DNA from: Methylobacterium sp. E-066
Lineage (GTDB): Bacteria; Pseudomonadota; Alphaproteobacteria; Rhizobiales; Beijerinckiaceae
DNA length: 64,000 bases
Assembly: GCF_022829635.1 (NCBI RefSeq)
Contig: NZ_JAKSYO010000092.1
Span: 1-64,000, forward strand
Direction of reading: 5' to 3'
Shown piece after piece: positions 27,379-35,869 of this stretch (the first letter of the stretch is position 1; each line of letters opens with the position of its first letter). The notes under the pieces are model-generated. The model had not been told where the DNA came from. It was given only the letters and a program-made list of their open reading frames with translations, and ran no database searches. Made by a program: the position numbers and the translations under genes.

Positions 27379-28224
27379 ATGCCCAACACCCAACCGGTCT
27401 GGTTCATCACCGGCTGCTCCACCGGCTTCGGCCGGGAACTCGCCAGGCTCGTCATCGCCCGCGGCTGGCGCGCGGTTGTGACCGCCCGCGACCGGGCCAA
27501 GGTCGCCGACCTGGCGGAAGGCGCCGCCGACCGGGTCCTGGCGCTCTCGCTGGACGTCACCGACGCGCGCCAGATCGCCCAGGCGGTGAGCGAAACAGCA
27601 AAGACATTCGGGCGGATCGACGTGCTGGTGAACAATGCCGGCTACGGCTACCAAGCCTCGATCGAGGAGGGCGAGGACGACAAGATCCGCGCCCAGTTCG
27701 ACGCCAACGTGTTCGGTCTGTTCGCGCTGACGCGCGCCGTGCTGCCGGTGATGCGGGCGCAGCGCTCCGGCCATGTCCTCAACGTCACCTCGGTGGCCGG
27801 CTTCGTCGGCTTCCCGGGCTCCGGCTACTACGCGGCGACCAAGCATGCCGTGGAAGGCTTTTCCGACGCGCTTGCCGCCGAGGCCGGGCCGCTGGGCATC
27901 AAGGTCACCTGCATCGAGCCGGGCCCGTTCCGCACCGACTGGGCCGGCCGCTCCCTGATCCAGACCCCGAGCACGATTCCCGACTACGCCGAGACCGCGG
28001 GCGCCCGCCTTAAGGCTACGTCCGAGAAGAGCGGAACCCAGGCCGGCGATCCGGTCCGCGCCAGCGAGGCGATGATCCGGGTGACCGAGATCGACAACCC
28101 GCCCCGCCACCTCGTGCTCGGCGCCTGGGGCTACGAGGCCGTCACGAGCCGACTGAAGCAGCGCTTGGCCGAGATCGAGGCGTGGCGCGAGACGAGCCTG
28201 GGGGCGGATTACCCGGAGGGGTAA
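27379..28224 (+). CDS. Short-chain dehydrogenase/reductase
   Basis: NAD(P)-dependent oxidoreductase of 281 residues, classical SDR type. The cofactor motif is TGCSTGFG (WFITGCSTGFGRELAR), the NNAG motif is present (VLVNNAGYGY), and the active-site Tyr-Lys pair is in YYAATKHAVEGFSDAL with the preceding serine in NVTSVAGFV. It lies 20 bp after the di-heme cytochrome gene and is likely co-transcribed. The substrate is not predictable. Confidence 0.9.
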   Translation: MPNTQPVWFITGCSTGFGRELARLVIARGWRAVVTARDRAKVADLAEGAADRVLALSLDVTDARQIAQAVSETAKTFGRIDVLVNNAGYGYQASIEEGEDDKIRAQFDANVFGLFALTRAVLPVMRAQRSGHVLNVTSVAGFVGFPGSGYYAATKHAVEGFSDALAAEAGPLGIKVTCIEPGPFRTDWAGRSLIQTPSTIPDYAETAGARLKATSEKSGTQAGDPVRASEAMIRVTEIDNPPRHLVLGAWGYEAVTSRLKQRLAEIEAWRETSLGADYPEG

Positions 28225-28257
28225 GAAGCGGTCCGACGACCTCCGTTCGTCGTCGCG

Positions 28258-29493
28258 TCAGGCAGACGGATGCCGGTCGCTGAGCGACAGCACGAGAGCG
28301 GCGGCGCCGAACAGGGCGCCGACCGCGCAAACGCCGGCCCATCCAGCCTGGACCCATGCCAGGCCCGAAAGGCCCGATCCTACAGCGACACCGAGGAAGA
28401 ACAGCCCCGTGAACAGCCCGTTCAGGCGACCGCGGGCTTCGGGCCGCAGCATGTTGATCGCCCGCCGGCCGAGCGTCTGATCGCCGACGACGCCGAGATC
28501 GAGGACAATGGCCGCGACCACCATCATGCCGAGGGCGAGCGGGGCCGGCAGCGTGCCTGCCTCCTCAGCCCCGCCGCAGGCTGCCAGCGCCATGGCGCCG
28601 AGAATGCCGACATGGGCCAGGATCGTGCCGGGTCGTGTCTGGCCCCGGTCTCCGGCGCGGCCGGCGATGGGCGCCACTACGGCGCCGGCCGCGCCTGCCA
28701 GGGCGAAGACGGCGATGCCGGTTTGGCTCAGCCCGAACGGCGGCTCGGCCAGACGCAGCGCCACGGAGGTCCAGAACACGCCGAACGCGCCCATGCACAG
28801 ACCCTGGGAGGCGGCGCGGCGCCGAAGCACGGGCTCCTGTTTCAGCAAGGCGAACAGGGAGGCGATGAGGCGCAGATAGGAGGCTGTCTGTGAAGGCCTG
28901 CGCTCGGGCACGACCCGGGCGAGGACGATCGTCAGCAGAGCGACGAGCCCGGCCAGGATGCCGTAGAACCAGCGCCAGCCGGCATATTCGGCGACGAGGC
29001 TTGCGGCCGGGCGTGACAGCAGGATCCCCAGCATCAGGCCGCTCATGACGTTCCCGACGACGCGTCCGCGCTGGGATACCGGCGCAAGGGCGGCCGCCGT
29101 CGGCACCAGCATCTGGATCGCGCTCGCCGTCAGGCCGACAAGGAACGATGCGACGAGGAAGAGCGGCGCCGACGGTGCTGCGGCGGCAATGGCCAGGGCG
29201 ATCACCCCCGCGCTGAGCGTCCGCGTGATCAGCGCGCGGTTCTCGACCAGATCCGTCAGAGGCACGACGAGAAGCAGCCCGCTCGCATAACCGAGCGACG
29301 TGATGGTCGTGACGAGCCCCGCTTCGGTCACCCCGAGGCCCAGGGACGGGCCGATGACGCCTGCGAGCGGCTGCGAGGCGTACAGGCTGAGGACGATCAC
29401 GCCGGCCGCGACAGCGAACATCAGGGTCAATCCGCGTGACACCTGCGCCGGTTCAGGAGCGGCGATCGCGTCGGCAGGCACGGATGTCGTCAT
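28258..29493 (-). CDS. MFS transporter, drug-efflux-like
   Basis: Inner-membrane major facilitator of 411 residues with twelve hydrophobic helices. It begins LTLMFAVAAGVIVLSLYASQ; loop 2-3 reads VVPLTDLVENRALITRTLSA, and helix 5 region has GRVVGNVMSGLMLGILLSRP, characteristic of the DHA1-like efflux group. It is convergent with the SDR gene (34 bp) and divergent from the LysR regulator, 107 bp away. A LysR gene next to a divergent efflux pump usually regulates it; substrates are unknown. Confidence 0.88.
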   Translation of the reverse strand: MTTSVPADAIAAPEPAQVSRGLTLMFAVAAGVIVLSLYASQPLAGVIGPSLGLGVTEAGLVTTITSLGYASGLLLVVPLTDLVENRALITRTLSAGVIALAIAAAAPSAPLFLVASFLVGLTASAIQMLVPTAAALAPVSQRGRVVGNVMSGLMLGILLSRPAASLVAEYAGWRWFYGILAGLVALLTIVLARVVPERRPSQTASYLRLIASLFALLKQEPVLRRRAASQGLCMGAFGVFWTSVALRLAEPPFGLSQTGIAVFALAGAAGAVVAPIAGRAGDRGQTRPGTILAHVGILGAMALAACGGAEEAGTLPAPLALGMMVVAAIVLDLGVVGDQTLGRRAINMLRPEARGRLNGLFTGLFFLGVAVGSGLSGLAWVQAGWAGVCAVGALFGAAALVLSLSDRHPSA

Positions 29494-29600
29494 GGCGGAT
29501 GTCCAGATCCTGTTGTGGCGGCAGGTCCGGAACGCTAATTCTCTACGCGCGGTGCGACAATTGACCCATTTCGCGAGAGTTTGTTGCTCAGATCGTGAGA

Positions 29601-30503
29601 ATGATGGTGAGCCTGGAGCGCTACCGAGCCTTCATCGAGATCATCGATCGTGGCAGCCTGACCGCCGCCGCCCGTCATCTCGACGTCTCGCTGCAATCGA
29701 TCAGCCGGTCCCTGTCGACGCTGGAGCGCGAGTTCGGGGTCGAACTGATCCGGCGCACGACGCGTCGGCTCCAGCCGACCCCCGCCGGCCTCGCGTTCCA
29801 CGCCCGGGTGAAGGCCGCGCTGACCGAGATCGAACTGGCCCGTGCGGAGATCGGGCGCGAGAGCGCCCGGGTCGCCGGCACGTTGCGGATCGGCGCTTCG
29901 GTCCTGTTCGCACCGAAGCACGTCGTCCCGGCTGCCGCCGCGTTCCTGGCGCGCCATCCGCAGGTCGAGATCGAACTCGTCCTGTCGGATGCGATTGCCG
30001 ACCTTGTCGAGGACAGGCTCGATCTGGCGATCCGGATCGGCGATCCCGGTCCGCCGCACCTGAAGATGCGTCCCCTAGGGCAACTGCGAAGGGGCGTGGT
30101 CGCGTCTCCAGCTTATCTCGCCCGTCGCGGGCTGCCGCAAACGCCCGAAGATCTGGCCGAGCATGATTGCGTGGTGCGCACCTTCGGACCGGAAGGCGAT
30201 GCCTGGCCTCTGACGATCGACGGCACGGTCGCACGCATTCCGGTGCGTGGCGTCTTCCGCTGCAACGACGCCGCCTCCGCCAACGCGGCCGTGGTCGCGG
30301 GCGCGGGCCTCGGCCTAGCTCCCCTCTGGCAGGTCCAGGACGATCTTGATCAGGGCTGTTTGAAGGTCGTCCTGTCGGCGTTCGAGCCGCCGCCGGTTCC
30401 GGTCCAGGCCGTCTGGCCCGGAGCCGCGGGCACGCCGGTCAGGACGCGGCTGTTCGTGGAAACCCTCGCCCTCCGGCTCGGGTCCGAAGGGGCGCGACTT
30501 TGA
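29601..30503 (+). CDS. LysR-family transcriptional regulator
   Basis: DNA-binding regulator of 300 residues. The N-terminal winged helix reads RYRAFIEIIDRGSLTAAARH, then DVSLQSISRSLSTLEREFGV and RRTTRRLQPTPAGLAFH, followed by a periplasmic-binding-like effector domain (about 90-300). GTG at 29595 and ATGs at 29601 and 29604 are in frame; I took 29601. The divergent MFS gene starts 107 bp away and is the probable target. A family C repeat follows its stop. Confidence 0.9.
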   Translation: MMVSLERYRAFIEIIDRGSLTAAARHLDVSLQSISRSLSTLEREFGVELIRRTTRRLQPTPAGLAFHARVKAALTEIELARAEIGRESARVAGTLRIGASVLFAPKHVVPAAAAFLARHPQVEIELVLSDAIADLVEDRLDLAIRIGDPGPPHLKMRPLGQLRRGVVASPAYLARRGLPQTPEDLAEHDCVVRTFGPEGDAWPLTIDGTVARIPVRGVFRCNDAASANAAVVAGAGLGLAPLWQVQDDLDQGCLKVVLSAFEPPPVPVQAVWPGAAGTPVRTRLFVETLALRLGSEGARL

Positions 30504-30510
30504 GCCCGCG

Positions 30511-30604
30511 CCGTCATCGCGAGCGCAGCGAAGCGACCCAGGGCAGCGCGCGATCCTCGAACCATGCGTGTTCCTAGGTTGCTTCGCTACGCTCGCAATG
30601 ACGG
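30511..30604. repeat. Dispersed palindromic repeat, family C copy 1
   Basis: Inverted repeat with ends CCGTCATCGCGAGCGCAGCG and CGCTACGCTCGCAATGACGG, enclosing GAAGCGACCCAGGGC and GGTTGCTTCG. It fills the gap between the LysR gene and the convergent clpP-like gene. A nine-G run follows at 30603-30611. A related copy is at about 34200. Confidence 0.88.
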
Positions 30605-30684
30605 GGGGGGGCGGCCGAGACAGCTATGGGCCTACCTCTCGTTTACGGCGCTCAAATCGCGTGACGAGATCGAGGGCAAGCCCC

Positions 30685-31254
30685 CTAGATCACCGCCTCT
30701 ATCAGCCCCCGCCGCTTCGCTTCCTCCGCCTCCAGATACCAATTGGCCGGCGCCTTCTCCAAAACCTCGTCCAGCGTCACGTCCGAGCCCTGGATGAGGT
30801 TCGAGAACCCCTCGTTCTGGATGACGATCGAACACTCGATCTCGTGGAGCGTCGCCGTCACGGCGGCGATGCAGGTGGTGAGCGGGCCCTGGACCTGGAG
30901 CTGCTTGTTCATCTTGCGCTCGTGGATCATCAGCCGCGTGCCCCGGGTGAGGTAGCGGTTCGGCCGGGCGAAGAAGCTCATGAAGGTGGTGCCGGCCGAG
31001 TAGATCGCGGCCTTGCCGAGGAAGACGAACCGGCGGTCCGGGCTCATCTCGCTGTGGTAGCGGATGTCCTCGCCCATCATCCGGGCGACCTCCGGATCGC
31101 CGCCCAGCGTCGAGAGCTCGACCACGACGATGTCGCGCTCGCCGGCAGCGCCGAACTGGCGGCGGAAATCCTTGTACATGTCGTAATCGACCGGGCCCGA
31201 CAGCAGCACGGCGGGGCTGCGGAATGCGGTCGGGCCGAGGGGTGTGGTGTCCAT
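30685..31254 (-). CDS. ClpP-like serine protease, stand-alone
   Basis: A 189-residue relative of the ClpP/peptidase S14 fold. The nucleophile region reads GKAAIYSAGTTFMSFF with S86, and the histidine is H111 in RLMIHERKMNK. The oxyanion-type glycine pair appears in STLGGDPEVA. It differs from housekeeping ClpP (no IGRIRF handle-type N-terminus). It is the last gene of the urt-fmd-ami cluster, 15 bp after amiE, with AGGA ahead of the ATG. Its role in amide metabolism is unknown; it might process or turn over pathway proteins. Confidence 0.8.
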   Translation of the reverse strand: MDTTPLGPTAFRSPAVLLSGPVDYDMYKDFRRQFGAAGERDIVVVELSTLGGDPEVARMMGEDIRYHSEMSPDRRFVFLGKAAIYSAGTTFMSFFARPNRYLTRGTRLMIHERKMNKQLQVQGPLTTCIAAVTATLHEIECSIVIQNEGFSNLIQGSDVTLDEVLEKAPANWYLEAEEAKRRGLIEAVI

Positions 31255-31269
31255 GGGGTTCCTGTAACC

Positions 31270-32325
31270 TCAGCGGACCGGGTCTGGCGCGCCCTGGCCC
31301 TTGCCGACGAACGGGATGCCCTCGATCGGGCATTCCTCGGTGCCGACGCTCTGGCGGGTAATGGCCCGAACGGCGTCGCGGGTTCCGTCGGGATCCTCGA
31401 TCCAGCGGCGGTAGAACTCGTAGGGGCATTCCGACATCCCGTGCCGGTTCTCCTTCGAGTTGATCATGCCGGTATAGCCGCGGTGCAGCAGCTTGAAGAG
31501 GTGGTTCTCGGACTGGCCGTGGGCGCGGAAATCCCGGATCAGGAATTTCGAGAGGGCGGCGTACTGGATGCCCATCTCCTCCTCGCCGCACTCACCGAGG
31601 GTGCGGCCGTCGAAGCCGATGATCGCGGAATGGCCGAAATAAGTGTAGACGCCGTCGAACCCGGCGGCGTTCGAGACCGCCACGTAGACGTTGTTGGCGA
31701 ACGCCATCGCCTTCGAGATGACGATCTGCTGCTCTTTCGCCGGGTACATGTAGCCCTGGCACCGGATGATCAGCTCGGCCCCGCGCATGGCGCAGTCGCG
31801 CCAGATCTCCGGGTAATTGCCGTCGTCGCAGATGATCAGGCTGATCTTCAGCCCCTTCGGCCCGTCCGAGACGTAGGTGCGGTCGCCCGGATACCAGCCC
31901 TCGATCGGCGTCCAGGGCATGATCTTGCGGTACTTCTGCACGATCTCGCCCTGGTCGTTCATCAGGATCAGGGTGTTGTAGGGGGCCTTGTTCGGGTGCT
32001 CCTCGTGCCGCTCGCCGGTCAGCGAGAACACGCCCCAGACCTTGGCCTCCCGGCAGGCCGCGGCGAACACCTCGGTTTCCGCGCCGGGCACCGAGGCGGC
32101 GGTCTCGTACATCTCGGCGGCGTCGTACATGATGCCGTGGGTCGAATATTCGGGGAAGATCACCAGGTCGAGACCGGGCAAACCGGTCTTCATCCCGATG
32201 ATCATCTTGCCGATCGCCTTGGCGTTCTCCAGCACCTCGGCGCGGGTGTGGAGGCGCGGCATCTTGTAATTGACGACGGCGACGCCGACGCTGTCCTGGC
32301 TGGACGAGATGTCTCCGTGCATCAT
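31270..32325 (-). CDS. amiE: Aliphatic amidase
   Basis: Cytoplasmic nitrilase-superfamily enzyme that hydrolyses short aliphatic amides (acetamide, propionamide) to the acid and ammonia. The 351-residue protein keeps the catalytic triad at the same numbers as Pseudomonas AmiE: E59 in [11 protein letters not shown]134 in QKYRKIMPW and C166 in [11 protein letters not shown]. It starts [20 protein letters not shown], very like the family start, so I took the ATG at 32325, with GGAGGA upstream. It lies in the amide cluster between fmdB and the clpP-like gene. The formamidase AmiF alternative fits the N-terminus less well. Confidence 0.95.
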   Translation of the reverse strand: MMHGDISSSQDSVGVAVVNYKMPRLHTRAEVLENAKAIGKMIIGMKTGLPGLDLVIFPEYSTHGIMYDAAEMYETAASVPGAETEVFAAACREAKVWGVFSLTGERHEEHPNKAPYNTLILMNDQGEIVQKYRKIMPWTPIEGWYPGDRTYVSDGPKGLKISLIICDDGNYPEIWRDCAMRGAELIIRCQGYMYPAKEQQIVISKAMAFANNVYVAVSNAAGFDGVYTYFGHSAIIGFDGRTLGECGEEEMGIQYAALSKFLIRDFRAHGQSENHLFKLLHRGYTGMINSKENRHGMSECPYEFYRRWIEDPDGTRDAVRAITRQSVGTEECPIEGIPFVGKGQGAPDPVR

Positions 32326-32368
32326 GGCGAGGATTCCTCCGAGGATTGGCACGCCGCAAGGCGCCGTG

Positions 32369-32390
32369 CCCCCCCCCCCGCAAAGGGGGG
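32369..32390. other. Eleven-C run followed by G-run hairpin
   Basis: A homopolymer of 11 C (32369-32379) is followed by GCAAA and six G, so it can form a C6/G6 stem with a GCAAA loop, immediately upstream of amiE. The run could slip during replication, and the stem could affect readthrough from fmdB into amiE. A function is not demonstrated. Confidence 0.5.
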
Positions 32391-32408
32391 AGGGCTGTTC
32401 GCGTCAGA

Positions 32409-32726
32409 TCAGTGGCTGATCATCCAGGGCCGCGCGCTCGGAAAGCTCTTGGCCGCGGCGGGGGCCGAGGCCGTCTTCTTCGGTCCGCAGCAGCCGCAGC
32501 CTGCCCCGTGGCCTGAAGAACGCCGCGGCGCGTGGCGGCTCCGCTCGTTGGTGGCGTGGGCCGCCTTGAGCCCGGCATCCATGCCGGAGATCCGCGGCGC
32601 GGTGAGGAAGGCCCGCTGGCAGGCCACCCCGCAATCCGGGCAAGCGTGCGGGTCTTTGAACTCCGCCATCGGCCGCATGGCGGTGAACGGCCCGCAGGCC
32701 TGGCAGGCGTAATCGTAGACGGGCAT
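32409..32726 (-). CDS. fmdB: FmdB-family zinc-ribbon protein
   Basis: A 105-residue protein with the FmdB start MPVYDYACQACGPF. C8, C11, C29 and C32 (CPDC) form a zinc ribbon. The C-terminal half is longer and rich in Ser, Arg and Ala, with another cysteine cluster (GCGCC). FmdB was first described as a regulator of the amide-urea genes of Methylophilus methylotrophus, and it is found next to formamidase here too. It lies 83 bp upstream of amiE, downstream of fmdA. A regulatory role is inferred from that precedent. Confidence 0.85.
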   Translation of the reverse strand: MPVYDYACQACGPFTAMRPMAEFKDPHACPDCGVACQRAFLTAPRISGMDAGLKAAHATNERSRHAPRRSSGHGAGCGCCGPKKTASAPAAAKSFPSARPWMISH

Positions 32727-32779
32727 TTCGAGGCTCCCGGCGAAATCAGAGACGCAGACGCTATCGGAAAGGCGCGGGT

Positions 32780-32875
32780 CCCCTCTCCCGTGCGGGGGAG
32801 GGACAGGGTGAGGGATGCGACGTTTCCGGAAAGACCTGGCCCCTCACCCCAACCCTCTCCCGCACGGGAGAGGGG
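32780..32875. repeat. Dispersed palindromic repeat A, copy 4
   Basis: Same orientation as copy 1 and close to it in sequence: CCCTCTCCCGTGCGGGGGAG, ACAGGGTGAGGGATGCGAC, TCACCCCAACCC and CTCTCCCGCACGGGAGAG. It sits between fmdA and fmdB, within the amide cluster. Confidence 0.9.
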
Positions 32876-32915
32876 GCAGGTCGCGTCCATTGAGGCCCCC
32901 GGGACGACCCGACCG

Positions 32916-34145
32916 TCAAAGATCCGGCGAGAGCGGCATCTGGATCGAGCCGTCCAAAAACTTGGTCGGCCCATCGGCGCCGGGATTGATGTCGAACTCG
33001 AAGATCTTGGTCGGAATCCACAGCGTCGCGCAGGCATTCGGGATGTCGACCACCCCGGAGATGTGCCCCTGCACCGGCGCCGTGCCGAGGATCGAGTAGG
33101 CCTGGGCGCCCGAATAGCCGAATTTCTTGAGGTATTCGATCGCGTTCAGGCAGGCCTGCCGATAGGCGATGTGAACATCCAAATAATGCTGGCCGCCGTG
33201 CTCATCGACGGAGATACCCTCGAAGATCAGGTGATCGTCGTATTTCGGGGTGATCGGCGACGGCTTGAAGATCGGGTTCTTGATCCCGTACTTGGCCATG
33301 CCGTCCTTGATCAGCTCGACCTTGAGATGGACCCAGCCGGCCATCTCGATGGCGCCGCAGAAGGTGATCTCGCCGTCGCCCTGGCTGAAATGCAGGTCGC
33401 CCATCGAGAGCCCGGCGCCGGGAACGTAGACCGGGAAGTAGATTTTTGAGCCGCGCGACAGATCCTTGATGTCGCAATTGCCGCCATGCTCCCGGGGCGG
33501 GACGGTGCGGGCGCCGGTGGCGGCGGCCGCGTCCTTCGCCTCGCCCTTGAGGCGGCCCATATGGGCGGTCGGGCCGAAGGGCAGGGTGGCGAGCGCCGGT
33601 ACGCGCTCGGGGTTGGTGTCGTAGAGCGCCTTCTCGCGGGTGTTCCAGGTCTCCAGCATCTTCGGATCGGGCAGGCAGCCGATCAGGCCGGGATGGATCA
33701 GGCCGGGGAAGCGCACGCCCGGCACGTGGCGGGATTTCGTGAACAGGCCTTCGAAATCCCAGATCGACTTCTGAGCCTGGGGGAAGTGCTCGTCGAGGAA
33801 GCCGCCGCCGTTCTTCTTGGAGAAGAACCCGTTGAAGCCCCACTGGCTCTCGGGCTTGGCGCCGATGTCGAGCAGATCGACCACCAGCAGGTCGCCCGGC
33901 TCGGCGCCTTCGACGCCGATCGGGCCGGAGAGGAAGTGGACGATCGACAGGTCGATGTCGCGCACGTCGTCGGCGGAATCGTTGTTCTTGATGAAGCCGC
34001 CGGTCCAGTCGTAGGTCTCGACGATGAAGTCGGCCCCCGGCTTCACGGTGGCGACCATCGGGATGTCCGGGTGCCAGCGGTTGTGCACCATCTCGTTGTC
34101 GTAGGCCGATTGCGTGAGATCGACCTTGATCAGCGTCTCGGGCAT
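32916..34145 (-). CDS. fmdA: Formamidase
   Basis: Hydrolyses formamide to formate and ammonia; in a methylotroph both can feed metabolism. The 409-residue protein matches the FmdA/AmdA family, unlike the nitrilase-type amidase nearby: it starts ETLIKVDLTQSAYDNEMVHN, has FPGLIHPGLIGCLPDP, the strongly conserved REHGGNCDIKDLSRGSKIYF and GDLHFSQGDGEITFCGAIEM. The ATG at 34145 has AGGGAG about 11 nt upstream. It follows urtE by 164 bp, a gap occupied by a family C repeat. Confidence 0.95.
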   Translation of the reverse strand: MPETLIKVDLTQSAYDNEMVHNRWHPDIPMVATVKPGADFIVETYDWTGGFIKNNDSADDVRDIDLSIVHFLSGPIGVEGAEPGDLLVVDLLDIGAKPESQWGFNGFFSKKNGGGFLDEHFPQAQKSIWDFEGLFTKSRHVPGVRFPGLIHPGLIGCLPDPKMLETWNTREKALYDTNPERVPALATLPFGPTAHMGRLKGEAKDAAAATGARTVPPREHGGNCDIKDLSRGSKIYFPVYVPGAGLSMGDLHFSQGDGEITFCGAIEMAGWVHLKVELIKDGMAKYGIKNPIFKPSPITPKYDDHLIFEGISVDEHGGQHYLDVHIAYRQACLNAIEYLKKFGYSGAQAYSILGTAPVQGHISGVVDIPNACATLWIPTKIFEFDINPGADGPTKFLDGSIQMPLSPDL

Positions 34146-34199
34146 TTTTTATCACTCCCTGCTGCGATCGTAGTTGCCGGGTCCCTGGGGCGGCCGACT

Positions 34200-34282
34200 T
34201 TGCGAGCGAAGCGAAGCAACCCAGCAGCGCCACGCTCGGACATGTCCCGCCGCCCTGGGCCGCTTCGCTGCGCGCGCGATAA
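34200..34282. repeat. Dispersed palindromic repeat C, copy 2
   Basis: Starts TTGCGAGCGAAGCGAAGCAA followed by CCCAGCAGC, and ends CCTGGGCCGCTTCGCTGCGC. The outer arms are complementary; the loop is variable. It lies between urtE and fmdA inside the amide cluster. Confidence 0.82.
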
Positions 34283-34309
34283 CGACCCTCGGACGATCTG
34301 TTGCGTCCG

Positions 34310-35074
34310 CTAGACCGACAGGAAGCGGGCGACCTGCGCTTCGTCGATGCCGGCGCGGGGCGCCTCGTGGACGATGGCGCCGTTTTCCAGGACGATCACC
34401 CGGTCGGCGACGTCGAGGGCGAAGCTCAGGACCTGCTCGGAGACCACGATCGAGAGGCCGCGATCGTCGCGGATCTTCTTCAGGGTCCGGCCCATCTCGC
34501 GGATGATCGAGGGCTGGATGCCCTCCGTGGGCTCGTCCAGCAGCAGCACCTTCGGCCGGCTGGCGAGCGCCCGGGCGATGGCGAGCTGCTGCTGCTGGCC
34601 GCCGGACAGGTTGCCGCCGCGCCGTCCCTTCATCTCCAGCAGCACGGGGAACATGTCGTACAGGTCCTGCGGCACCTTGCGGGCGCCGGTGACCGTCAGG
34701 CCGGTCTCGATATTCTCCTGGACCGTCATGGTAGAAAAAATCATCCGGCCTTGCGGAACGTAGGCGAGGCCCTTGGCGACCCGGGCGTGGCTCTTGAGCC
34801 CCGCGACCTCCTCGCCCTCGACCCGGATCGTCCCGGATTTGACGGGCACGAGGCCCATCAGGGTCTTCATCAGGGTGGTCTTGCCCATGCCGTTGCGGCC
34901 CATCACGGCGACGATCTCGCCGGGCGCCACCGAGAAGCTGAGCCCGTGCAGGACCTCGCTCTGGCCGTAGGCGGCGTGGAGGTCGTGGACGGCCAGCGCC
35001 GGGTCCAGATCGGGGATCGCGGCGCGGGGGGGCGCCTGGACGAGCGGCGGGTGCGCGGTCTGGAGCGACGCCAT
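34310..35074 (-). CDS. urtE: Urea/amide ABC transporter ATP-binding protein UrtE
   Basis: Cytoplasmic ATPase of a branched-chain-amino-acid-type importer for urea or short amides. The 254-residue protein has Walker A GRNGMGKTTL, signature GGNLSGGQQQQLAIARALAS, Walker B VLLLDEPTEGIQPS and a switch region IVVSEQVLSFALD (the histidine position is a glutamine, as in UrtE). The N-terminus has about 30 extra residues before the ABC fold. The ATG at 35074 is 2 bp after the urtD stop, implying coupling. Confidence 0.92.
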   Translation of the reverse strand: MASLQTAHPPLVQAPPRAAIPDLDPALAVHDLHAAYGQSEVLHGLSFSVAPGEIVAVMGRNGMGKTTLMKTLMGLVPVKSGTIRVEGEEVAGLKSHARVAKGLAYVPQGRMIFSTMTVQENIETGLTVTGARKVPQDLYDMFPVLLEMKGRRGGNLSGGQQQQLAIARALASRPKVLLLDEPTEGIQPSIIREMGRTLKKIRDDRGLSIVVSEQVLSFALDVADRVIVLENGAIVHEAPRAGIDEAQVARFLSV

Positions 35075-35076
35075 GG

Positions 35077-35862
35077 TCAATGTCCCAAATACACTTCGAT
35101 GACCTTCGGGTCGTTCTTGACCCGCTCCATCGAGCCTTCGGAGAGCACCTTGCCCTGGTGGAGCACGGTGACCCGGTGGGCGATGTCCTCGACGAACTTC
35201 ATGTCGTGCTCGATCACCAGCACCGAGCGGCCCTTGATGATCTGGTTGAGCAACTCGGCAGTCTTGATCCGCTCGCCGACGCTCATCCCGGCCACCGGCT
35301 CGTCGAGCATCAGCAGTTCCGGGTCCTGGATCAGAAGCATGCCGATCTCCAGCCACTGCTTCTGGCCGTGGCTCAGGAACTCGGCCCGCTCCTTGAGCTG
35401 GTCCTTCAAAAAAATCGTCTGGGCGATCTCGTGGATCCGGTCGCGGACCTCGGCGTCCCGCTTGAAGGTCAGGGCGCCGAACACCGAGCGCCCGCGGGGG
35501 AACGAGATCTCCAGGTTCTCGAACACCGTGAGGTCGTCGTAGATCGACGGCGTCTGGAACTTGCGGCCGACGCCGGCCTGCACGATCGCGCTCTCGGAGA
35601 GCTTGGTCAGCTCCTGGCCCTTGTACTTGATCGAGCCGGTGCTGGCCTTGGTGCGCCCGCAGATCAGGTCGAGCACCGTGGTCTTGCCGGCGCCGTTCGG
35701 GCCGATGATGACCCGGATCTCGTCCGGGTCGACGTAGAACGACACGTCGTTGACCGCCTTGAAGCCGTCGAACGAGACGGTCAGCGCCTCGACGGCGAGG
35801 AGGTAGTCTGCCGGGGCCGCATCGGCGCCGACCACGGGGGAGGAGAGGAGCGCGGCGTTCAT
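35077..35862 (-). CDS. urtD: Urea/amide ABC transporter ATP-binding protein UrtD
   Basis: Second ATPase of the importer, 261 residues. Walker A is GPNGAGKTT, the signature reads LSHGQKQWLEIGMLLIQDPE, Walker B LLMLDEPVAGMSVGE and the switch histidine is in VLVIEHDMKFVEDIA; LSHGQKQWLEIGM is typical of UrtD. I chose the ATG at 35862, with GAGG upstream; a TTG at 35889 would overlap urtC. It is separated from urtC by 7 bp. Confidence 0.92.
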   Translation of the reverse strand: MNAALLSSPVVGADAAPADYLLAVEALTVSFDGFKAVNDVSFYVDPDEIRVIIGPNGAGKTTVLDLICGRTKASTGSIKYKGQELTKLSESAIVQAGVGRKFQTPSIYDDLTVFENLEISFPRGRSVFGALTFKRDAEVRDRIHEIAQTIFLKDQLKERAEFLSHGQKQWLEIGMLLIQDPELLMLDEPVAGMSVGERIKTAELLNQIIKGRSVLVIEHDMKFVEDIAHRVTVLHQGKVLSEGSMERVKNDPKVIEVYLGH

Positions 35863-35869
35863 GATGTCC

